Shown: piece after piece, positions 16,503 through 25,607 of the stretch
How positions within the stretch are numbered: the stretch's first letter is position 1
Layout of the letters: every line of letters starts with the position of its first letter
NCBI GenBank assembly: GCA_964483585.1
Contig: CAZABH010000002.1
Span: forward strand, 62,001-126,000
Direction of reading: 5' to 3'
DNA: 64,000 bases
Origin: SZUA-430 sp964483585
GTDB taxonomy: Bacteria > Pseudomonadota > Alphaproteobacteria > Micropepsales > Micropepsaceae
The notes under the pieces: generated by a model
Seen by the model: the letters and a program-made list of their open reading frames with translations, nothing else
What the model was told of the DNA's origin: nothing
The model's database searches: none
Position numbers and translations under genes: made by a program

Positions 16503-17360
16503 ATGGCCAAGATTGAACTTATCGATGCACTCAGCATTCCCGGCTCGCCGGAGCGAGAGAACGATGATGCCATGGGCCATAACGCTTTCATTGGATTTGT
16601 CCTGGACGGGGTGACGAGCCTTTCCGATACGCCCTTGCTGCCTGGACGAAGTGATGCGGCCTGGGTTGCAAGGCTTGCGCGGGAGCTCTTGCTGCGCGCG
16701 CCCGCCAGCCAGGCAGGCGATTTGCGTGGGCTGGTGCGTGACGTTGCCGAGGGCATAACGGCTGCTTTCGAGGCCCAGCGTGCCCGCCCGCCCTCAGGCC
16801 GGCACGAGCTTCCCTGGACCACGCTCAGCCTTGTTTCGGTCGAGCCTGGTCGGCTGAACATGGCCTATGTGGGCGACAGTCGCATCCTCATCGAGACTTA
16901 TGACGACCGTGTTCACAACGTCGGAACCACTCCGTCGCGCGGTGCATTCGAGGCGCGGCTTGCCCAGAAGATGCTGTCGCAGGGAAAGGGCATTGGTGTG
17001 GACGCCCTGAGGCAGACGGTTGCGCATGAGTTGCGGCAGGCGCGCGAGATCGTCAATACGCCTCATGGCTACTGGCTGCTGGGTGCCGATGTGCAGGTTG
17101 CCGACCATCTTGCACTCACAAGTCTGGCGCTGGATGGACCGGCGATCGCGTTGCTTGCCACGGATGGCTTCTATGCCCTGGTCGAGGACTACAAGGTCTT
17201 CGACGACCGTGATTTGCTGGCGACGGCGCAGACGATCGGGCTCGCGGCCCTGGCTAACCAGCTTCGGCGCATTGAGGACGAGGATCCCCTGGGTCAACGA
17301 TTTGCACGCATGAAGAAGAGCGATGACGCCACAGCGTTGCTGGTTCGCATCGAACCCTAG
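16503..17360 (+). CDS. PP2C family protein serine/threonine phosphatase
   Basis: A 285-residue stand-alone PP2C-type phosphatase. The metal-binding residues appear in order: PERENDDAMG, FVLDGVTS, the central YVGDSR strand, LLATDGFYALV, and KSDDATALL near the end. It therefore looks active towards phosphoserine or phosphothreonine, but no partner kinase is near. The ATG at 16503 has TTTGGAG upstream. The longer frame from 16395 lies within cca. The stop overlaps the end of the convergent periplasmic protein by four bases. Confidence 0.88.
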   Translation: MAKIELIDALSIPGSPERENDDAMGHNAFIGFVLDGVTSLSDTPLLPGRSDAAWVARLARELLLRAPASQAGDLRGLVRDVAEGITAAFEAQRARPPSGRHELPWTTLSLVSVEPGRLNMAYVGDSRILIETYDDRVHNVGTTPSRGAFEARLAQKMLSQGKGIGVDALRQTVAHELRQAREIVNTPHGYWLLGADVQVADHLALTSLALDGPAIALLATDGFYALVEDYKVFDDRDLLATAQTIGLAALANQLRRIEDEDPLGQRFARMKKSDDATALLVRIEP

Positions 17361-17959
17361 CGCGTGCGGAGCCGGCGCAGCGTGCCTTTCACCGAGCGGA
17401 CCAGTTTCCCGTCGGTCACATTCGTGAACTCCAGCCGCATGTCCGCGCCGGTCAGGCGACGGCGATAGGTGTGGAGTTCCGGCTTGCCGCTTGCATTGAT
17501 GGCGAAGCTTGAAATGACCAGTCCGCTGCCGTCCAGTCTGGCCCAATACAAGGTACCGCCGCTGTAAGGGTCGACATCAGCCTTGGACTTCCAGGTGTTG
17601 GGCGTGGGGGCAGGCACGAACTCCACCGTGGTCGACTTCATGACTTCCAGAGGTGCGCTTGGGTTGCCCTTCTGGCGCTGCAGGGTTGACCAACTTACGA
17701 GAAATCCGCCGATGTCAGATGCCGCGAGGGTGACGGCGATATCGCGAGAAGAGGTCGGGAAGTCTTCGTCGGTCTCGCTCGTAGCTGTTGCCTTGCCTTG
17801 CCAGTCGCCGAAATAAACATCGATGGACAGGTCCTTCGTTGCGGCCGGTGGTTGGGCTGCAGCTGTTGATGGCTGCAAGGCCAAGGGGATCAAAAAGGGC
17901 GCCAAGAGCAAGGCTGCGAATAGGGGCGTGGTCGACACCGCCCAACGGATCATCTGCAT
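17357..17959 (-). CDS. Exported protein of unknown function
   Basis: A 200-residue protein with a clear signal peptide: a short basic start, a hydrophobic core of about 20 residues, then a likely cleavage after AAA near residue 35. The mature part is mostly beta (DVYFGDWQGKATA, GGTLYWARLDGSGLVISSF) with a basic tail ending in LRRLRTR. I do not recognise the family. The start has AGGTGA a few bases upstream. It lies downstream of hemF on the same strand, separated by 56 bases, and may be expressed alone. Confidence 0.75.
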   Translation of the reverse strand: MQMIRWAVSTTPLFAALLLAPFLIPLALQPSTAAAQPPAATKDLSIDVYFGDWQGKATATSETDEDFPTSSRDIAVTLAASDIGGFLVSWSTLQRQKGNPSAPLEVMKSTTVEFVPAPTPNTWKSKADVDPYSGGTLYWARLDGSGLVISSFAINASGKPELHTYRRRLTGADMRLEFTNVTDGKLVRSVKGTLRRLRTR

Positions 17960-18015
17960 TCGTCACCTCTGATCAACGCGCGATGTCCCAGCGATAGTGA
18001 CTTGGGACGCTGGGA

Positions 18016-18885
18016 TCAAGGCCAACGTACTTCCGGTGGCATTGACATCAGGATTGCTTCCACATTGCCGCCTGTCTTGAGGCCGAACTGGGTGCCGCGA
18101 TCATGGAGCAGGTTGAACTCCACGTATCGTCCGCGCCGAACCAGCTGGTGTTCGCGGTCCTCGGTCGTCCACGGGCGGTTCATGTGTCGACGCACGAGTT
18201 GAGGATAAACCCCGAGGAATGCCAGTCCGACGTCGCGCGTGAATGCGAAATCGGCTTCCCAATCCGCGTTATCAAGATTGTCATAGAAGATGCCGCCTGC
18301 GCCTCGGGGTTCGTTGCGGTGAGGGAGAAAGAAGTATTCGTCGCACCAGGACTTGAAGTCTCTATAATACGACGGGTTGTGACGATCGCATGCTGCGCGC
18401 AGTGCAGCGTGGAAGTCCTGCGCGTCCTGCTCGTCGTGTTTCATCGGCGTCAGGTCGGCACCGCCACCGAACCACGACCTGGTCGTGATGATGTGACGCG
18501 TGTTCATATGAACCGCCGGCACATGCGGGCTCTGCATGTGGGCGACCAAAGAAATGCCCGAGGCCCAGAAGCGTGGGTCCTCGCTCGCGCCGGGGATATT
18601 CTGGGCAAATTCCTTCGAGAAGGTCCCATAGACCGTCGATATGTTGACGCCCACTTTCTCGAAGACCCGACCTCGCATGATCGACATGGTGCCGCCGCCG
18701 GCATCCGCATCCGGGCCAGAGGCGCGAGACCAGGTCTTTCGTTCAAAGCGGCCTGGCGGTCGATCTGACAGCTGTCCGTCGTGTTCGTCCTCGAGTTTCT
18801 CGAAAGCCTGGCAGATGCGATCGCGCAGCTCTTCAAACCATTTTGCCGCCCTGTGCTTGCGGTCGGTCATGATGTCCATATTCAT
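18016..18885 (-). CDS. hemF: Aerobic coproporphyrinogen III oxidase
   Basis: A 289-residue oxygen-dependent enzyme that converts coproporphyrinogen III to protoporphyrinogen IX in haem synthesis. The family signature is the block around HIITTRSWFGGGADLTPM, with further typical segments YYRDFKSWCDEYFFLPHR, GGIFYDNL and the C-terminal RRGRYVEFNLLHDRGTQFGL. The length is normal. Its ATG overlaps the stop of trmL by four bases. The pair is divergent from petABC, whose products need haem. Confidence 0.97.
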   Translation of the reverse strand: MNMDIMTDRKHRAAKWFEELRDRICQAFEKLEDEHDGQLSDRPPGRFERKTWSRASGPDADAGGGTMSIMRGRVFEKVGVNISTVYGTFSKEFAQNIPGASEDPRFWASGISLVAHMQSPHVPAVHMNTRHIITTRSWFGGGADLTPMKHDEQDAQDFHAALRAACDRHNPSYYRDFKSWCDEYFFLPHRNEPRGAGGIFYDNLDNADWEADFAFTRDVGLAFLGVYPQLVRRHMNRPWTTEDREHQLVRRGRYVEFNLLHDRGTQFGLKTGGNVEAILMSMPPEVRWP

Positions 18886-19349
18886 TGTCCGGCTCTCTCG
18901 TTGCGTATCGTCCAGCGTGTCTGGCGCAGCATTTCACCAAGTATCATCGCGGCTGCGAGCGCCACATTCAGCGAGCGCATCTGCGGTTCCATAGCTATAG
19001 CAACCGCACCATCGGTTGCAGAGGCGACTTCCGGCGGGACGCCGGCGGTCTCGCTGCCGAGTAGAAGGGTGTCATCCTGACGGTAATGCCAATCCGTGTA
19101 GAGGTTCGTCGCGCGGGTGGAAGCCAGAATGATTCGGCCAGGTGCCGACGGTCTGAAAGCATCCCAACTGGCATGGCGGGTCACAGTCGCCTTCGGCAGG
19201 TAGTCCATACCCGCCCTACGCATTGCCGCATCACCGAATGGGAAGCCGCAGGGCTCTATGATTTCGACAGCCACACCCATGCAGGCTCCAAGGCGGATGA
19301 TGGTTCCCGTGTTGGCCGCAATGTCCGGTTGGTAGAGCGCGATACGCAT
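18882..19349 (-). CDS. trmL: tRNA (cytidine(34)-2'-O)-methyltransferase TrmL
   Basis: A 155-residue SPOUT-class enzyme that methylates the ribose of the wobble base in leucine tRNAs. The N-terminus ALYQPDIAANTGTIIRLGAC, the knot segments LLLGSETAGVP and AIAMEPQMRSLNVALAAAM are the family's conserved blocks. The frame can start at a TTG at 19355, but the ATG at 19349 gives the standard N-terminus. It is the first gene of trmL-hemF, reading away from petABC across a 228-base gap. Confidence 0.93.
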   Translation of the reverse strand: MRIALYQPDIAANTGTIIRLGACMGVAVEIIEPCGFPFGDAAMRRAGMDYLPKATVTRHASWDAFRPSAPGRIILASTRATNLYTDWHYRQDDTLLLGSETAGVPPEVASATDGAVAIAMEPQMRSLNVALAAAMILGEMLRQTRWTIRNERAGQ

Positions 19350-19577
19350 TGACAAGGATCAAGTCCCCCTTCGGAAATCCCGGTACAGATGTGAGTGATC
19401 TGGCACGGTCTGAGAAATCCGCCATTTATGCGGCATCGTGACGCAAGACCGTCGTCGCCCGACTCCCATATTTTCGCAGCGTCGACAACGGACCGGACTT
19501 GCCAGTTCGGGGTTGTCATCCTATCGCTTCCGCCCACCTATTCTCTGAAATTCCCCGCGCGAAAGGGAGCTACACAC

Positions 19578-20138
19578 TTGGCGCACGCGTCCGACAAATC
19601 CCACGTAACACGTCGGGACTTCATCATCGTATCTTCCCAAGTCGCGCTCGCGGTCGGCGGCGCTGCTACCCTGTGGCCATTCATCGACCAGATGAACCCT
19701 GCGGCGGACATGCTGGCCCTGAAGGAGGTTGAGTTCGACCTTTCGGCCGTGCAGCCCGGTCAAACCGTGACCACCGAGTGGCAAAAGAAGCCTGTCTTCA
19801 TTCGCAGGCGAACGCCCGAGGAGATCAAGGCTGCCGAAGACGCGCAGCTGACAGATCTGCCAGATCCGCAGGCGGACAAGGACCGCGTGCAGAAGCCTGA
19901 GTGGCTGATCCTTGTCGCCACCTGCACGCATCTGGGATGTATCCCATCGAATCTTTTCAAGGGTGAGTATGGTGGCTGGCTGTGTCCTTGCCACGGCTCG
20001 CACTACGATACGTCTGGCCGTATTCGCAAGGGGCCTGCGCCGCGCAATCTTGATGTGCCGCCCTACCAGTTCGTGTCTGATACCAAGGTCCTCATCGGCG
20101 CGGCGCCCTCGGCGTCGGCTCCGGCTGCCAAAGGATAA
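19578..20138 (+). CDS. petA: Ubiquinol-cytochrome c reductase iron-sulfur (Rieske) subunit
   Basis: The Rieske subunit of the cytochrome bc1 complex, 186 residues. The N-terminus carries a twin-arginine signal anchor (TRRDFIIVSS, hydrophobic to about residue 36). The 2Fe-2S cluster ligands are in CTHLGC (116-121) and CPCHGS (136-141). No in-frame ATG lies in a sensible place. The TTG at 19578 has AAGGGAG eight bases upstream and gives the normal length, so I take it as the start although the frame is open from 19395. It heads petABC. Confidence 0.95.
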   Translation: MAHASDKSHVTRRDFIIVSSQVALAVGGAATLWPFIDQMNPAADMLALKEVEFDLSAVQPGQTVTTEWQKKPVFIRRRTPEEIKAAEDAQLTDLPDPQADKDRVQKPEWLILVATCTHLGCIPSNLFKGEYGGWLCPCHGSHYDTSGRIRKGPAPRNLDVPPYQFVSDTKVLIGAAPSASAPAAKG

Positions 20139-20149
20139 GAGACCAAGCC

Positions 20150-21454
20150 ATGGCCCACGGCAATTATCGCTACGAACCCAAGTCCGGCTTCACCAAGTGG
20201 CTCGACTCCCGGCTCCCGATCATCCGTCTGGTGGATGAATCGGTTCTCAAGTTTCCGACGCCGAAGAACCTGAACTTCTGGTTCACATTCGGCGGTATCC
20301 TGACGTTCATGCTGGCTGTGCAGATCGTGTCCGGCATCGTGCTTGCCATGCACTATGTTCCTCACGAAACCATGGCATTCGACAGCGTTGAGCGCATCAT
20401 GCGCGACGTGAACTACGGGTGGCTGATCCGCTATATCCACTCCAACGGCGCCTCGATGTTCTTCATTGCCGTCTATATCCACATCTTCCGTGGCCTGTAC
20501 TACGGCTCATACAAGGCGCCGCGCGAGGTCCTATGGCTGCTGGGCATCGTGATTTACCTGCTCATGATGGCCACGGGCTTCCTTGGATATACACTGCCGT
20601 GGGGCCAGATGTCGTTCTGGGGCGCGACCGTCATCACGAACTTCTTCAGCTCGATCGACCAGATCCTCCCCGGCGTTGGATCGGCCATCACGCAGTGGCT
20701 CTGGGGTTCGTTTGCGGTCGACAACACGACGCTGCAGCGCTTCTTCTCGCTGCACTATCTATTGCCATTTGTGATCGCAGGTGTGGTGGTGCTTCACATC
20801 TGGGCGCTTCACGTGCCCGGCAACAACAATCCGCTTGGGATTGATGTAAAAAGTGCAGCCGACACTGTTCCATTTCACCCTTACTACACGATCAAAGACC
20901 TGTTCGCCCTTGTCCTGTTCGTGCTGTTCTTCTCGTATTTCGTGTTTTTCTATCCGAACTTTCTCGGTCACGCGGACAATTACATCCCCGCTGATCGCTT
21001 GGTGACGCCGCCGCACATCGTGCCTGAGTGGTATTATCTGCCCTTCTACGCGATCCTGCGTTCTGTTCCCGATCAGTTGCTTGGCGTGGTGCTGATGTTC
21101 GGTGCCATCGTGATCTGGGCTTTTCTGCCCTGGCTGGATCGCAGCCATGTGCGGTCCAATAATTTCCGCCCCCTTAACCGCCAGTTCTATTTCATCCTGG
21201 CCGGTGTCATCTGGATCCTGGGAATGCTTGGTGCGCAGACGCCGGATGGCAATTTCGAGTTCTACTTCGGCATCGAGGTGCCCATCTCGAAGCTGCTGCT
21301 GACGCAGATCTGCACCATCTGGTACTTCGCGCACTTCCTCGTGATCACGCCCATCGTGAGCACCATGGAAAAGCCGCTTCCGGTGCCAGAAAGCATTGCC
21401 ACGGCAGTGCTTGCCAAGGGTGCTGATGCTTCTGTGGCCAAGGCGAACGGGTAA
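20150..21454 (+). CDS. petB: Cytochrome b of the bc1 complex
   Basis: A 434-residue integral membrane cytochrome b carrying the two b haems and the quinone sites. It shows the paired-histidine helices (YIHSNGASMFFIAVYIHIFRG region and HYLLPFVIAGVVVLHIWALH), the GQMSFWGATVI segment, and the Qo-site PEWY motif in HIVPEWYYLPFYAI. Length and eight-helix layout are those of proteobacterial bc1 cytochrome b without fusion to c1. It is 11 bases after petA and 10 before petC. Confidence 0.97.
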   Translation: MAHGNYRYEPKSGFTKWLDSRLPIIRLVDESVLKFPTPKNLNFWFTFGGILTFMLAVQIVSGIVLAMHYVPHETMAFDSVERIMRDVNYGWLIRYIHSNGASMFFIAVYIHIFRGLYYGSYKAPREVLWLLGIVIYLLMMATGFLGYTLPWGQMSFWGATVITNFFSSIDQILPGVGSAITQWLWGSFAVDNTTLQRFFSLHYLLPFVIAGVVVLHIWALHVPGNNNPLGIDVKSAADTVPFHPYYTIKDLFALVLFVLFFSYFVFFYPNFLGHADNYIPADRLVTPPHIVPEWYYLPFYAILRSVPDQLLGVVLMFGAIVIWAFLPWLDRSHVRSNNFRPLNRQFYFILAGVIWILGMLGAQTPDGNFEFYFGIEVPISKLLLTQICTIWYFAHFLVITPIVSTMEKPLPVPESIATAVLAKGADASVAKANG

Positions 21455-21464
21455 GGTGACAGCC

Positions 21465-22262
21465 ATGAGAGTTCTTGCAATCGCGTCGCTTCTTGCCCTC
21501 GTCATCTCCTCCACGGCTCATGCCGCGGGTGGGGGAGATACCGCCCGCAAGCATCCAGAGCCGCAGTCGTGGTCGTTTGCCGGCCCTTTTGGAACCTTCG
21601 ATCGCCAGCAACTGCAGCGAGGCTATCAGGTCTACAAAGAGGTCTGCGCTGCCTGCCATGGCATGAAGCTGCTCTCGTTCCGAAATCTTGCGCAGCCAGG
21701 TGGTCCGGAGTTCTCGGAGGCGCAGGCCAAGGCACTGGCAGCTGGCGTGCAGGTCGCGACGCTGGATGACGTTGGCGAGCCGACGGAACGTCCGGGTACG
21801 CTTGCCGATCGGTTCCCTTCGCCGTATCCCAATGACAGGGCTGCGAGGGCTGCAAATAACAACGCGATGCCGCCTGACCTTTCGGTCATTGCAAAGGCGC
21901 GTGCTCACGGCATCGAAGGTGAGGGGCCGGATTATCTCTACTGGCTGATGGTTGGTTACTCAGACCCGCCTGAGGGCAAGACCGTTCTCGAGGGGCTTTA
22001 TTACAATCCCTATTTCGAAGGACACCAGATTGCGATGCCGCCTCCGCTTGCTTCGGATGGGCAGGTGACATGGCCGGAGGGCAATCCGCCCGCCACGAAG
22101 TCTCAAATGGCCAAGGATGTCGTTGCCTTCATGACGTGGGCTGCGGACCCGCACATGGAAGCGCGCAAGTCCTTGGGGGTGAAGGTCTTCATCTTCCTGA
22201 TCTTCCTGTCTGTGCTGCTGTACTTTGCTTACAAGCGGCAGTGGAAAGACGTCGATCATTGA
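21465..22262 (+). CDS. petC: Cytochrome c1 of the bc1 complex
   Basis: A 265-residue cytochrome c1. A cleavable signal peptide (to ALVISSTAHA, residue 20) exports it. The haem-binding CAACH is at 61-65, typical c1 segments follow (SFRNLAQPGG; NNNAMPPDLSVIAKARAHG), and a C-terminal anchor helix (VFIFLIFLSVLLYFAYKRQW) ends the protein. The frame opens earlier, at 21396, inside petB, but the ATG at 21465 gives the signal peptide. A strong intrinsic terminator follows 33 bases after the stop and ends the pet operon. Confidence 0.96.
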   Translation: MRVLAIASLLALVISSTAHAAGGGDTARKHPEPQSWSFAGPFGTFDRQQLQRGYQVYKEVCAACHGMKLLSFRNLAQPGGPEFSEAQAKALAAGVQVATLDDVGEPTERPGTLADRFPSPYPNDRAARAANNNAMPPDLSVIAKARAHGIEGEGPDYLYWLMVGYSDPPEGKTVLEGLYYNPYFEGHQIAMPPPLASDGQVTWPEGNPPATKSQMAKDVVAFMTWAADPHMEARKSLGVKVFIFLIFLSVLLYFAYKRQWKDVDH

Positions 22263-22294
22263 TTTGCGTACACTGCGGTGCCCGCTTTCATCGA

Positions 22295-22321
22295 GGGACC
22301 GGCGCTGGCCGGTCCCTTTTT
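22295..22321 (+). terminator. Rho-independent terminator after petABC
   Basis: A perfect 9-base-pair stem (GGGACCGGC at 22295-22303, GCCGGTCCC at 22308-22316) with a four-base loop is followed directly by TTTTT and a further pyrimidine run. It should separate petABC from the mtnP cluster. Confidence 0.9.
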
Positions 22322-22404
22322 CCTTTGTGACCGGGCACGTGAAATCCGTTGCGTGAGGGGGCGCAGATGCTACAAACGCGCCGCAATCGGGTCGGGTGAA
22401 TCTC

Positions 22405-23283
22405 ATGAGCAAGACAGTCTTGGGCGTCATTGGCGGTAGCGGGGTCTATGGCGTCGATGGTCTCGAGGGCGCCCGATGGGAGCGCGTCAACTCGCCGTGG
22501 GGGGAAGCATCTGACGAGCTTCTTTTCGGCCGCCTGAGTGGCGTTGACATGGTGTTCCTGCCACGTCACGGGCGAGGACATGTCCATACACCGACGTCGA
22601 TCAACTACAGAGCCAATATCGACGTCATGAAGCGGGCGGGCGTGACGGATCTGATTTCGGTATCGGCCTGTGGGTCCTTCAAGGAGGAGTTGCCTCCAGG
22701 GATGTTCGTGCTTGCTGACCAATTCATCGACCGTACATTCGCGCGCGAGAAGTCTTTCTTCGGTCCCGGCTTTGTGGCTCACGTTTCCATGGCCCATCCC
22801 GTGTGCCCGCGGCTTGTGTCCGCGCTGACCGCGGCGGCAAAGCAAGCAGGCATCAGCCATGTCGTCGGTGGAACCTATCTTGCGATGGAGGGGCCGCAGT
22901 TCTCGACCCTCGCGGAATCCAATCTTTATCGCTCGTGGGGATGCAGCGTCATTGGCATGACGGCCATGCCGGAGGCGAAGCTCGCGCGAGAGGCGGAGTT
23001 GCCCTACGCCATGGTGGCGATGGTCACTGATTATGATTGCTGGCACCCCGATCATGACCATGTCACGGTGGATCAGGTGGTGAAGATCCTCAACGGAAAT
23101 GCCGAGAATGCGCGCAAGCTGCTGAAGGCGCTCGCGCCGCTTGTCGGGCCGCAGCGCACGCCATCGCCGCTGGGGATTGAAACTACGCTCGATACGGCGC
23201 TGATCACGGCGCCTGAAAAGCGCGATGCGGCGCTGGTTGCCAAGCTCGATGCCGTCGCGGGCCGGGTTCTAAGGAAAGGCTGA
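22405..23283 (+). CDS. mtnP: S-methyl-5'-thioadenosine phosphorylase
   Basis: A 292-residue purine nucleoside phosphorylase-family enzyme that splits methylthioadenosine with phosphate into adenine and methylthioribose-1-phosphate. Motifs are GVIGGSGVYGVDGL, FLPRHGRGHVHTPTSINYRA, the ACGSFKEELPPG loop, and VGGTYLAMEGPQFST (substrate methionine region). The ATG at 22405 has GGGTGA upstream. A GTG nine bases earlier is less likely. It begins a run of four genes that handle both products of the reaction. Confidence 0.94.
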   Translation: MSKTVLGVIGGSGVYGVDGLEGARWERVNSPWGEASDELLFGRLSGVDMVFLPRHGRGHVHTPTSINYRANIDVMKRAGVTDLISVSACGSFKEELPPGMFVLADQFIDRTFAREKSFFGPGFVAHVSMAHPVCPRLVSALTAAAKQAGISHVVGGTYLAMEGPQFSTLAESNLYRSWGCSVIGMTAMPEAKLAREAELPYAMVAMVTDYDCWHPDHDHVTVDQVVKILNGNAENARKLLKALAPLVGPQRTPSPLGIETTLDTALITAPEKRDAALVAKLDAVAGRVLRKG

Positions 23284-23286
23284 CTC

Positions 23287-23814
23287 ATGGACATCAAATC
23301 CGTCATTCGTACGATCCCGGACTATCCCAAGCCTGGAATCATGTTTCGTGACGTGACCACCCTGTTCGGCAATGCACGAGCCTTCCGCACGACTGTCGAC
23401 CAGTTGGTACAACCTTATGCCGGAACCCGGATCGACAAGGTGGTGGGTATCGAGGCGCGCGGGTTCATTCTCGCGGGCGCCGTCGCGCACCAGCTTTCCG
23501 TTGGTTTCGTGCCGGTTCGCAAGAAAGGCAAGCTGCCCTGGCGAACAATCAGTCAAACTTACGATCTTGAGTACGGTACCGATACGGTCGAGATCCACGA
23601 GGATGCCGTTGTCCGCGGAGAAAATGTGCTGTTGGTCGATGACCTGATTGCGACGGGAGGTACTGCCGAGGCTGCCATAAGGCTCATCGAGAAGGTGGGC
23701 GCAAATGTTGTGGGCTGCAGCTTCATCATCGATTTGCCCGAACTGAAGGGGCGGGCGCGTCTCGAGAAGCTCGGGAAGCGCGTGCTGTCACTGGTCGAGT
23801 TTGAGGGGCACTGA
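23287..23814 (+). CDS. apt: Adenine phosphoribosyltransferase
   Basis: A 175-residue type I phosphoribosyltransferase that converts adenine and PRPP to AMP. It shows the N-terminal IRTIPDYPKPGIMFRDVTTL block, GIEARGFILAGAVA, the RKKGKLPW flexible loop, and the PRPP-binding VLLVDDLIATGGTA. Sitting three bases after mtnP, it would recycle the adenine that MtnP releases. Confidence 0.96.
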   Translation: MDIKSVIRTIPDYPKPGIMFRDVTTLFGNARAFRTTVDQLVQPYAGTRIDKVVGIEARGFILAGAVAHQLSVGFVPVRKKGKLPWRTISQTYDLEYGTDTVEIHEDAVVRGENVLLVDDLIATGGTAEAAIRLIEKVGANVVGCSFIIDLPELKGRARLEKLGKRVLSLVEFEGH

Positions 23815-23820
23815 CGCGCC

Positions 23821-24912
23821 ATGAAGATCCATGGGCGCAGCTACCGGACCATCTGGGTGCGGCCTGATGGCTGGTCTGTCGAGGTGATAGACCAGACGCA
23901 GTTACCTTTTGTCTTCTCAACACATTTTCTTGCTTCCGTCGATGATGCGGCGACCGCCATCAAGGGTATGGTGGTTCGCGGGGCGCCACTCATCGGCGCG
24001 ACTGCAGCCTATGGTTTGTGCATGGCGCTGCGATTGGATGCGTCGGACGAGGCCCTGTCGCGGGCTTATGCCCAGCTGTTGGCGACACGGCCCACGGCTA
24101 TCAATCTGAAGTGGGCGCTGGACCAGATGGTTGCAGCTGTCCGACCCGTTCCGGTCTCGGCCCGCGTGCAGGCTGCCTATGCGCGTGCTGCGCAATTGTG
24201 TGATGATGATGTCGCTACCAACGAAGCCATCGGCAAGCATGGCCTGTCTGTCATCAAGGATATTGCCGCACGAAAGCCAGGCGCGACCGTCAACATCCTG
24301 ACCCACTGCAACGCAGGTTGGCTGGCATGTGTCGATTGGGGTACTGCCCTTGCGCCGATCTACATGGCGCATGATGAGGGTATTCCGGTTCATGTCTGGG
24401 TCGACGAGACAAGGCCACGAAACCAGGGTGGTTCATTGACGGCCTACGAGCTGGGTGCGCACGGCGTCAAGCACACGATCATCGTCGACAATGCGGGCGG
24501 GCACTTCATGCAGCACGGTCAGGTCGACATGTGTATCGTCGGTACAGATCGCACATCGTCGACCGGCGATGTGGCCAACAAGATCGGCACCTATCTCAAG
24601 GCGCTGGCAGCGCGTGACAATGGTGTGCCGTTCTATGTCGCGCTTCCCTCGTCGACCATCGACTGGACGATCAGCGATGGGCTTCGCGACATCGAGATCG
24701 AGGAGCGGTCGCCGCGCGAGGTCACCCACGTGCTTGGTCGTCTCCCCGACGGTTCGGCACATCAGGTTGAGTTGACGGCTCCCGGCAGTCCTGCAGCCAA
24801 TCCTGCGTTCGATGTCACGCCCGCGCGACTGGTGACGGGCCTTATCACCGAACGTGGCGTGTGTGCGGCCTCGCGCTCTGGCCTTCTGGGCCTGTTCCCG
24901 GAACGCGCCTGA
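23821..24912 (+). CDS. mtnA: S-methyl-5-thioribose-1-phosphate isomerase
   Basis: A 363-residue MtnA, of the eIF2B-like fold, that converts methylthioribose-1-phosphate to methylthioribulose-1-phosphate. Conserved blocks are IKGMVVRGAPLIGATAAYG, NILTHCNAGWLAC with the catalytic cysteine, VWVDETRPRNQG, the catalytic aspartate region CIVGTDRTSSTGDVANKIGT, and YVALPSSTIDW. It acts directly on the MtnP product. Its TGA overlaps the ATG of the following aldolase gene. Confidence 0.96.
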   Translation: MKIHGRSYRTIWVRPDGWSVEVIDQTQLPFVFSTHFLASVDDAATAIKGMVVRGAPLIGATAAYGLCMALRLDASDEALSRAYAQLLATRPTAINLKWALDQMVAAVRPVPVSARVQAAYARAAQLCDDDVATNEAIGKHGLSVIKDIAARKPGATVNILTHCNAGWLACVDWGTALAPIYMAHDEGIPVHVWVDETRPRNQGGSLTAYELGAHGVKHTIIVDNAGGHFMQHGQVDMCIVGTDRTSSTGDVANKIGTYLKALAARDNGVPFYVALPSSTIDWTISDGLRDIEIEERSPREVTHVLGRLPDGSAHQVELTAPGSPAANPAFDVTPARLVTGLITERGVCAASRSGLLGLFPERA

Positions 24913-25607
24913 TGGTGCGACGGCAGGGGCGCACTCAACAGCCCATGCGCGTCGGCATGGCGTCACTGTGTCAGCAGATGCAGGATACCGGACGAGCCAT
25001 GGAGCGAACGGGATTGTCCCCCGGGCGCAGCGGGAATTTTTCGGTTCGGACCGAGCATGGCATGCTGATCACGCCTACTGGAAAGGACTATGCCGAACTG
25101 CAGAGGGCTGATCTTGTCGAGGTGGATCGGGATGGGCGCTCGTCCCCGGACCATTCGGCGCCATCCAGCGAGTGGCGCATGCATCTCTCGATTTATGCCG
25201 CGCGACCTGACTGCGAGGCAATCGTGCACACGCACTCGCTCCATGCGACGGCGCTTGCGTGTCTGCGGCAGCCCATTCCCGCATTCCACTATATGGTGGC
25301 GGCCTTTGGCGGTGTCCGCATTGATTGTGCACCCTACGCCACCTACGGGTCACCGGAGCTTGCCCGCCACGCGGTCAAAGCGCTGGGTCCTCGGAACGCC
25401 TGCCTCCTGGCAAATCATGGGGCGATTGCCCTGGGGCGGTCTCTTGCGGAGGCCTTCGAGCGCGCTGAAGTGCTGGAAGCGCTTGCTGCCCAGTACGTGA
25501 TCGCCCTGCAGACAGGGCGGCCGCGGCTTCTTTCGGCGAGGGACATGAAGATTGTGCTCGAGAAGTTCCGGACCTATGGTTCGCAGGACAAGCAGGGATC
25601 TTTGTGA
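24912..25607 (+). CDS. Class II aldolase (Ald2-like or MtnB-like)
   Basis: A 231-residue zinc-dependent class II aldolase/adducin-family protein. The acid-base glutamate is in PSSEW (E87), the zinc histidines are in VHTHS (H106, H108) and ANHG (H169), and GRSGNFSVR is the phosphate-binding segment. Its substrate is inferred from position: it overlaps the mtnA stop (TGATG), so methylthioribulose-1-phosphate is the likely substrate. It could be an Ald2-type aldolase giving DHAP and methylthioacetaldehyde, or an MtnB dehydratase. No mtnC, mtnD or mtnE lies nearby. The frame extends back to 24861 within mtnA, but the ATG at 24912 is preferred. Confidence 0.85.
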   Translation: MVRRQGRTQQPMRVGMASLCQQMQDTGRAMERTGLSPGRSGNFSVRTEHGMLITPTGKDYAELQRADLVEVDRDGRSSPDHSAPSSEWRMHLSIYAARPDCEAIVHTHSLHATALACLRQPIPAFHYMVAAFGGVRIDCAPYATYGSPELARHAVKALGPRNACLLANHGAIALGRSLAEAFERAEVLEALAAQYVIALQTGRPRLLSARDMKIVLEKFRTYGSQDKQGSL

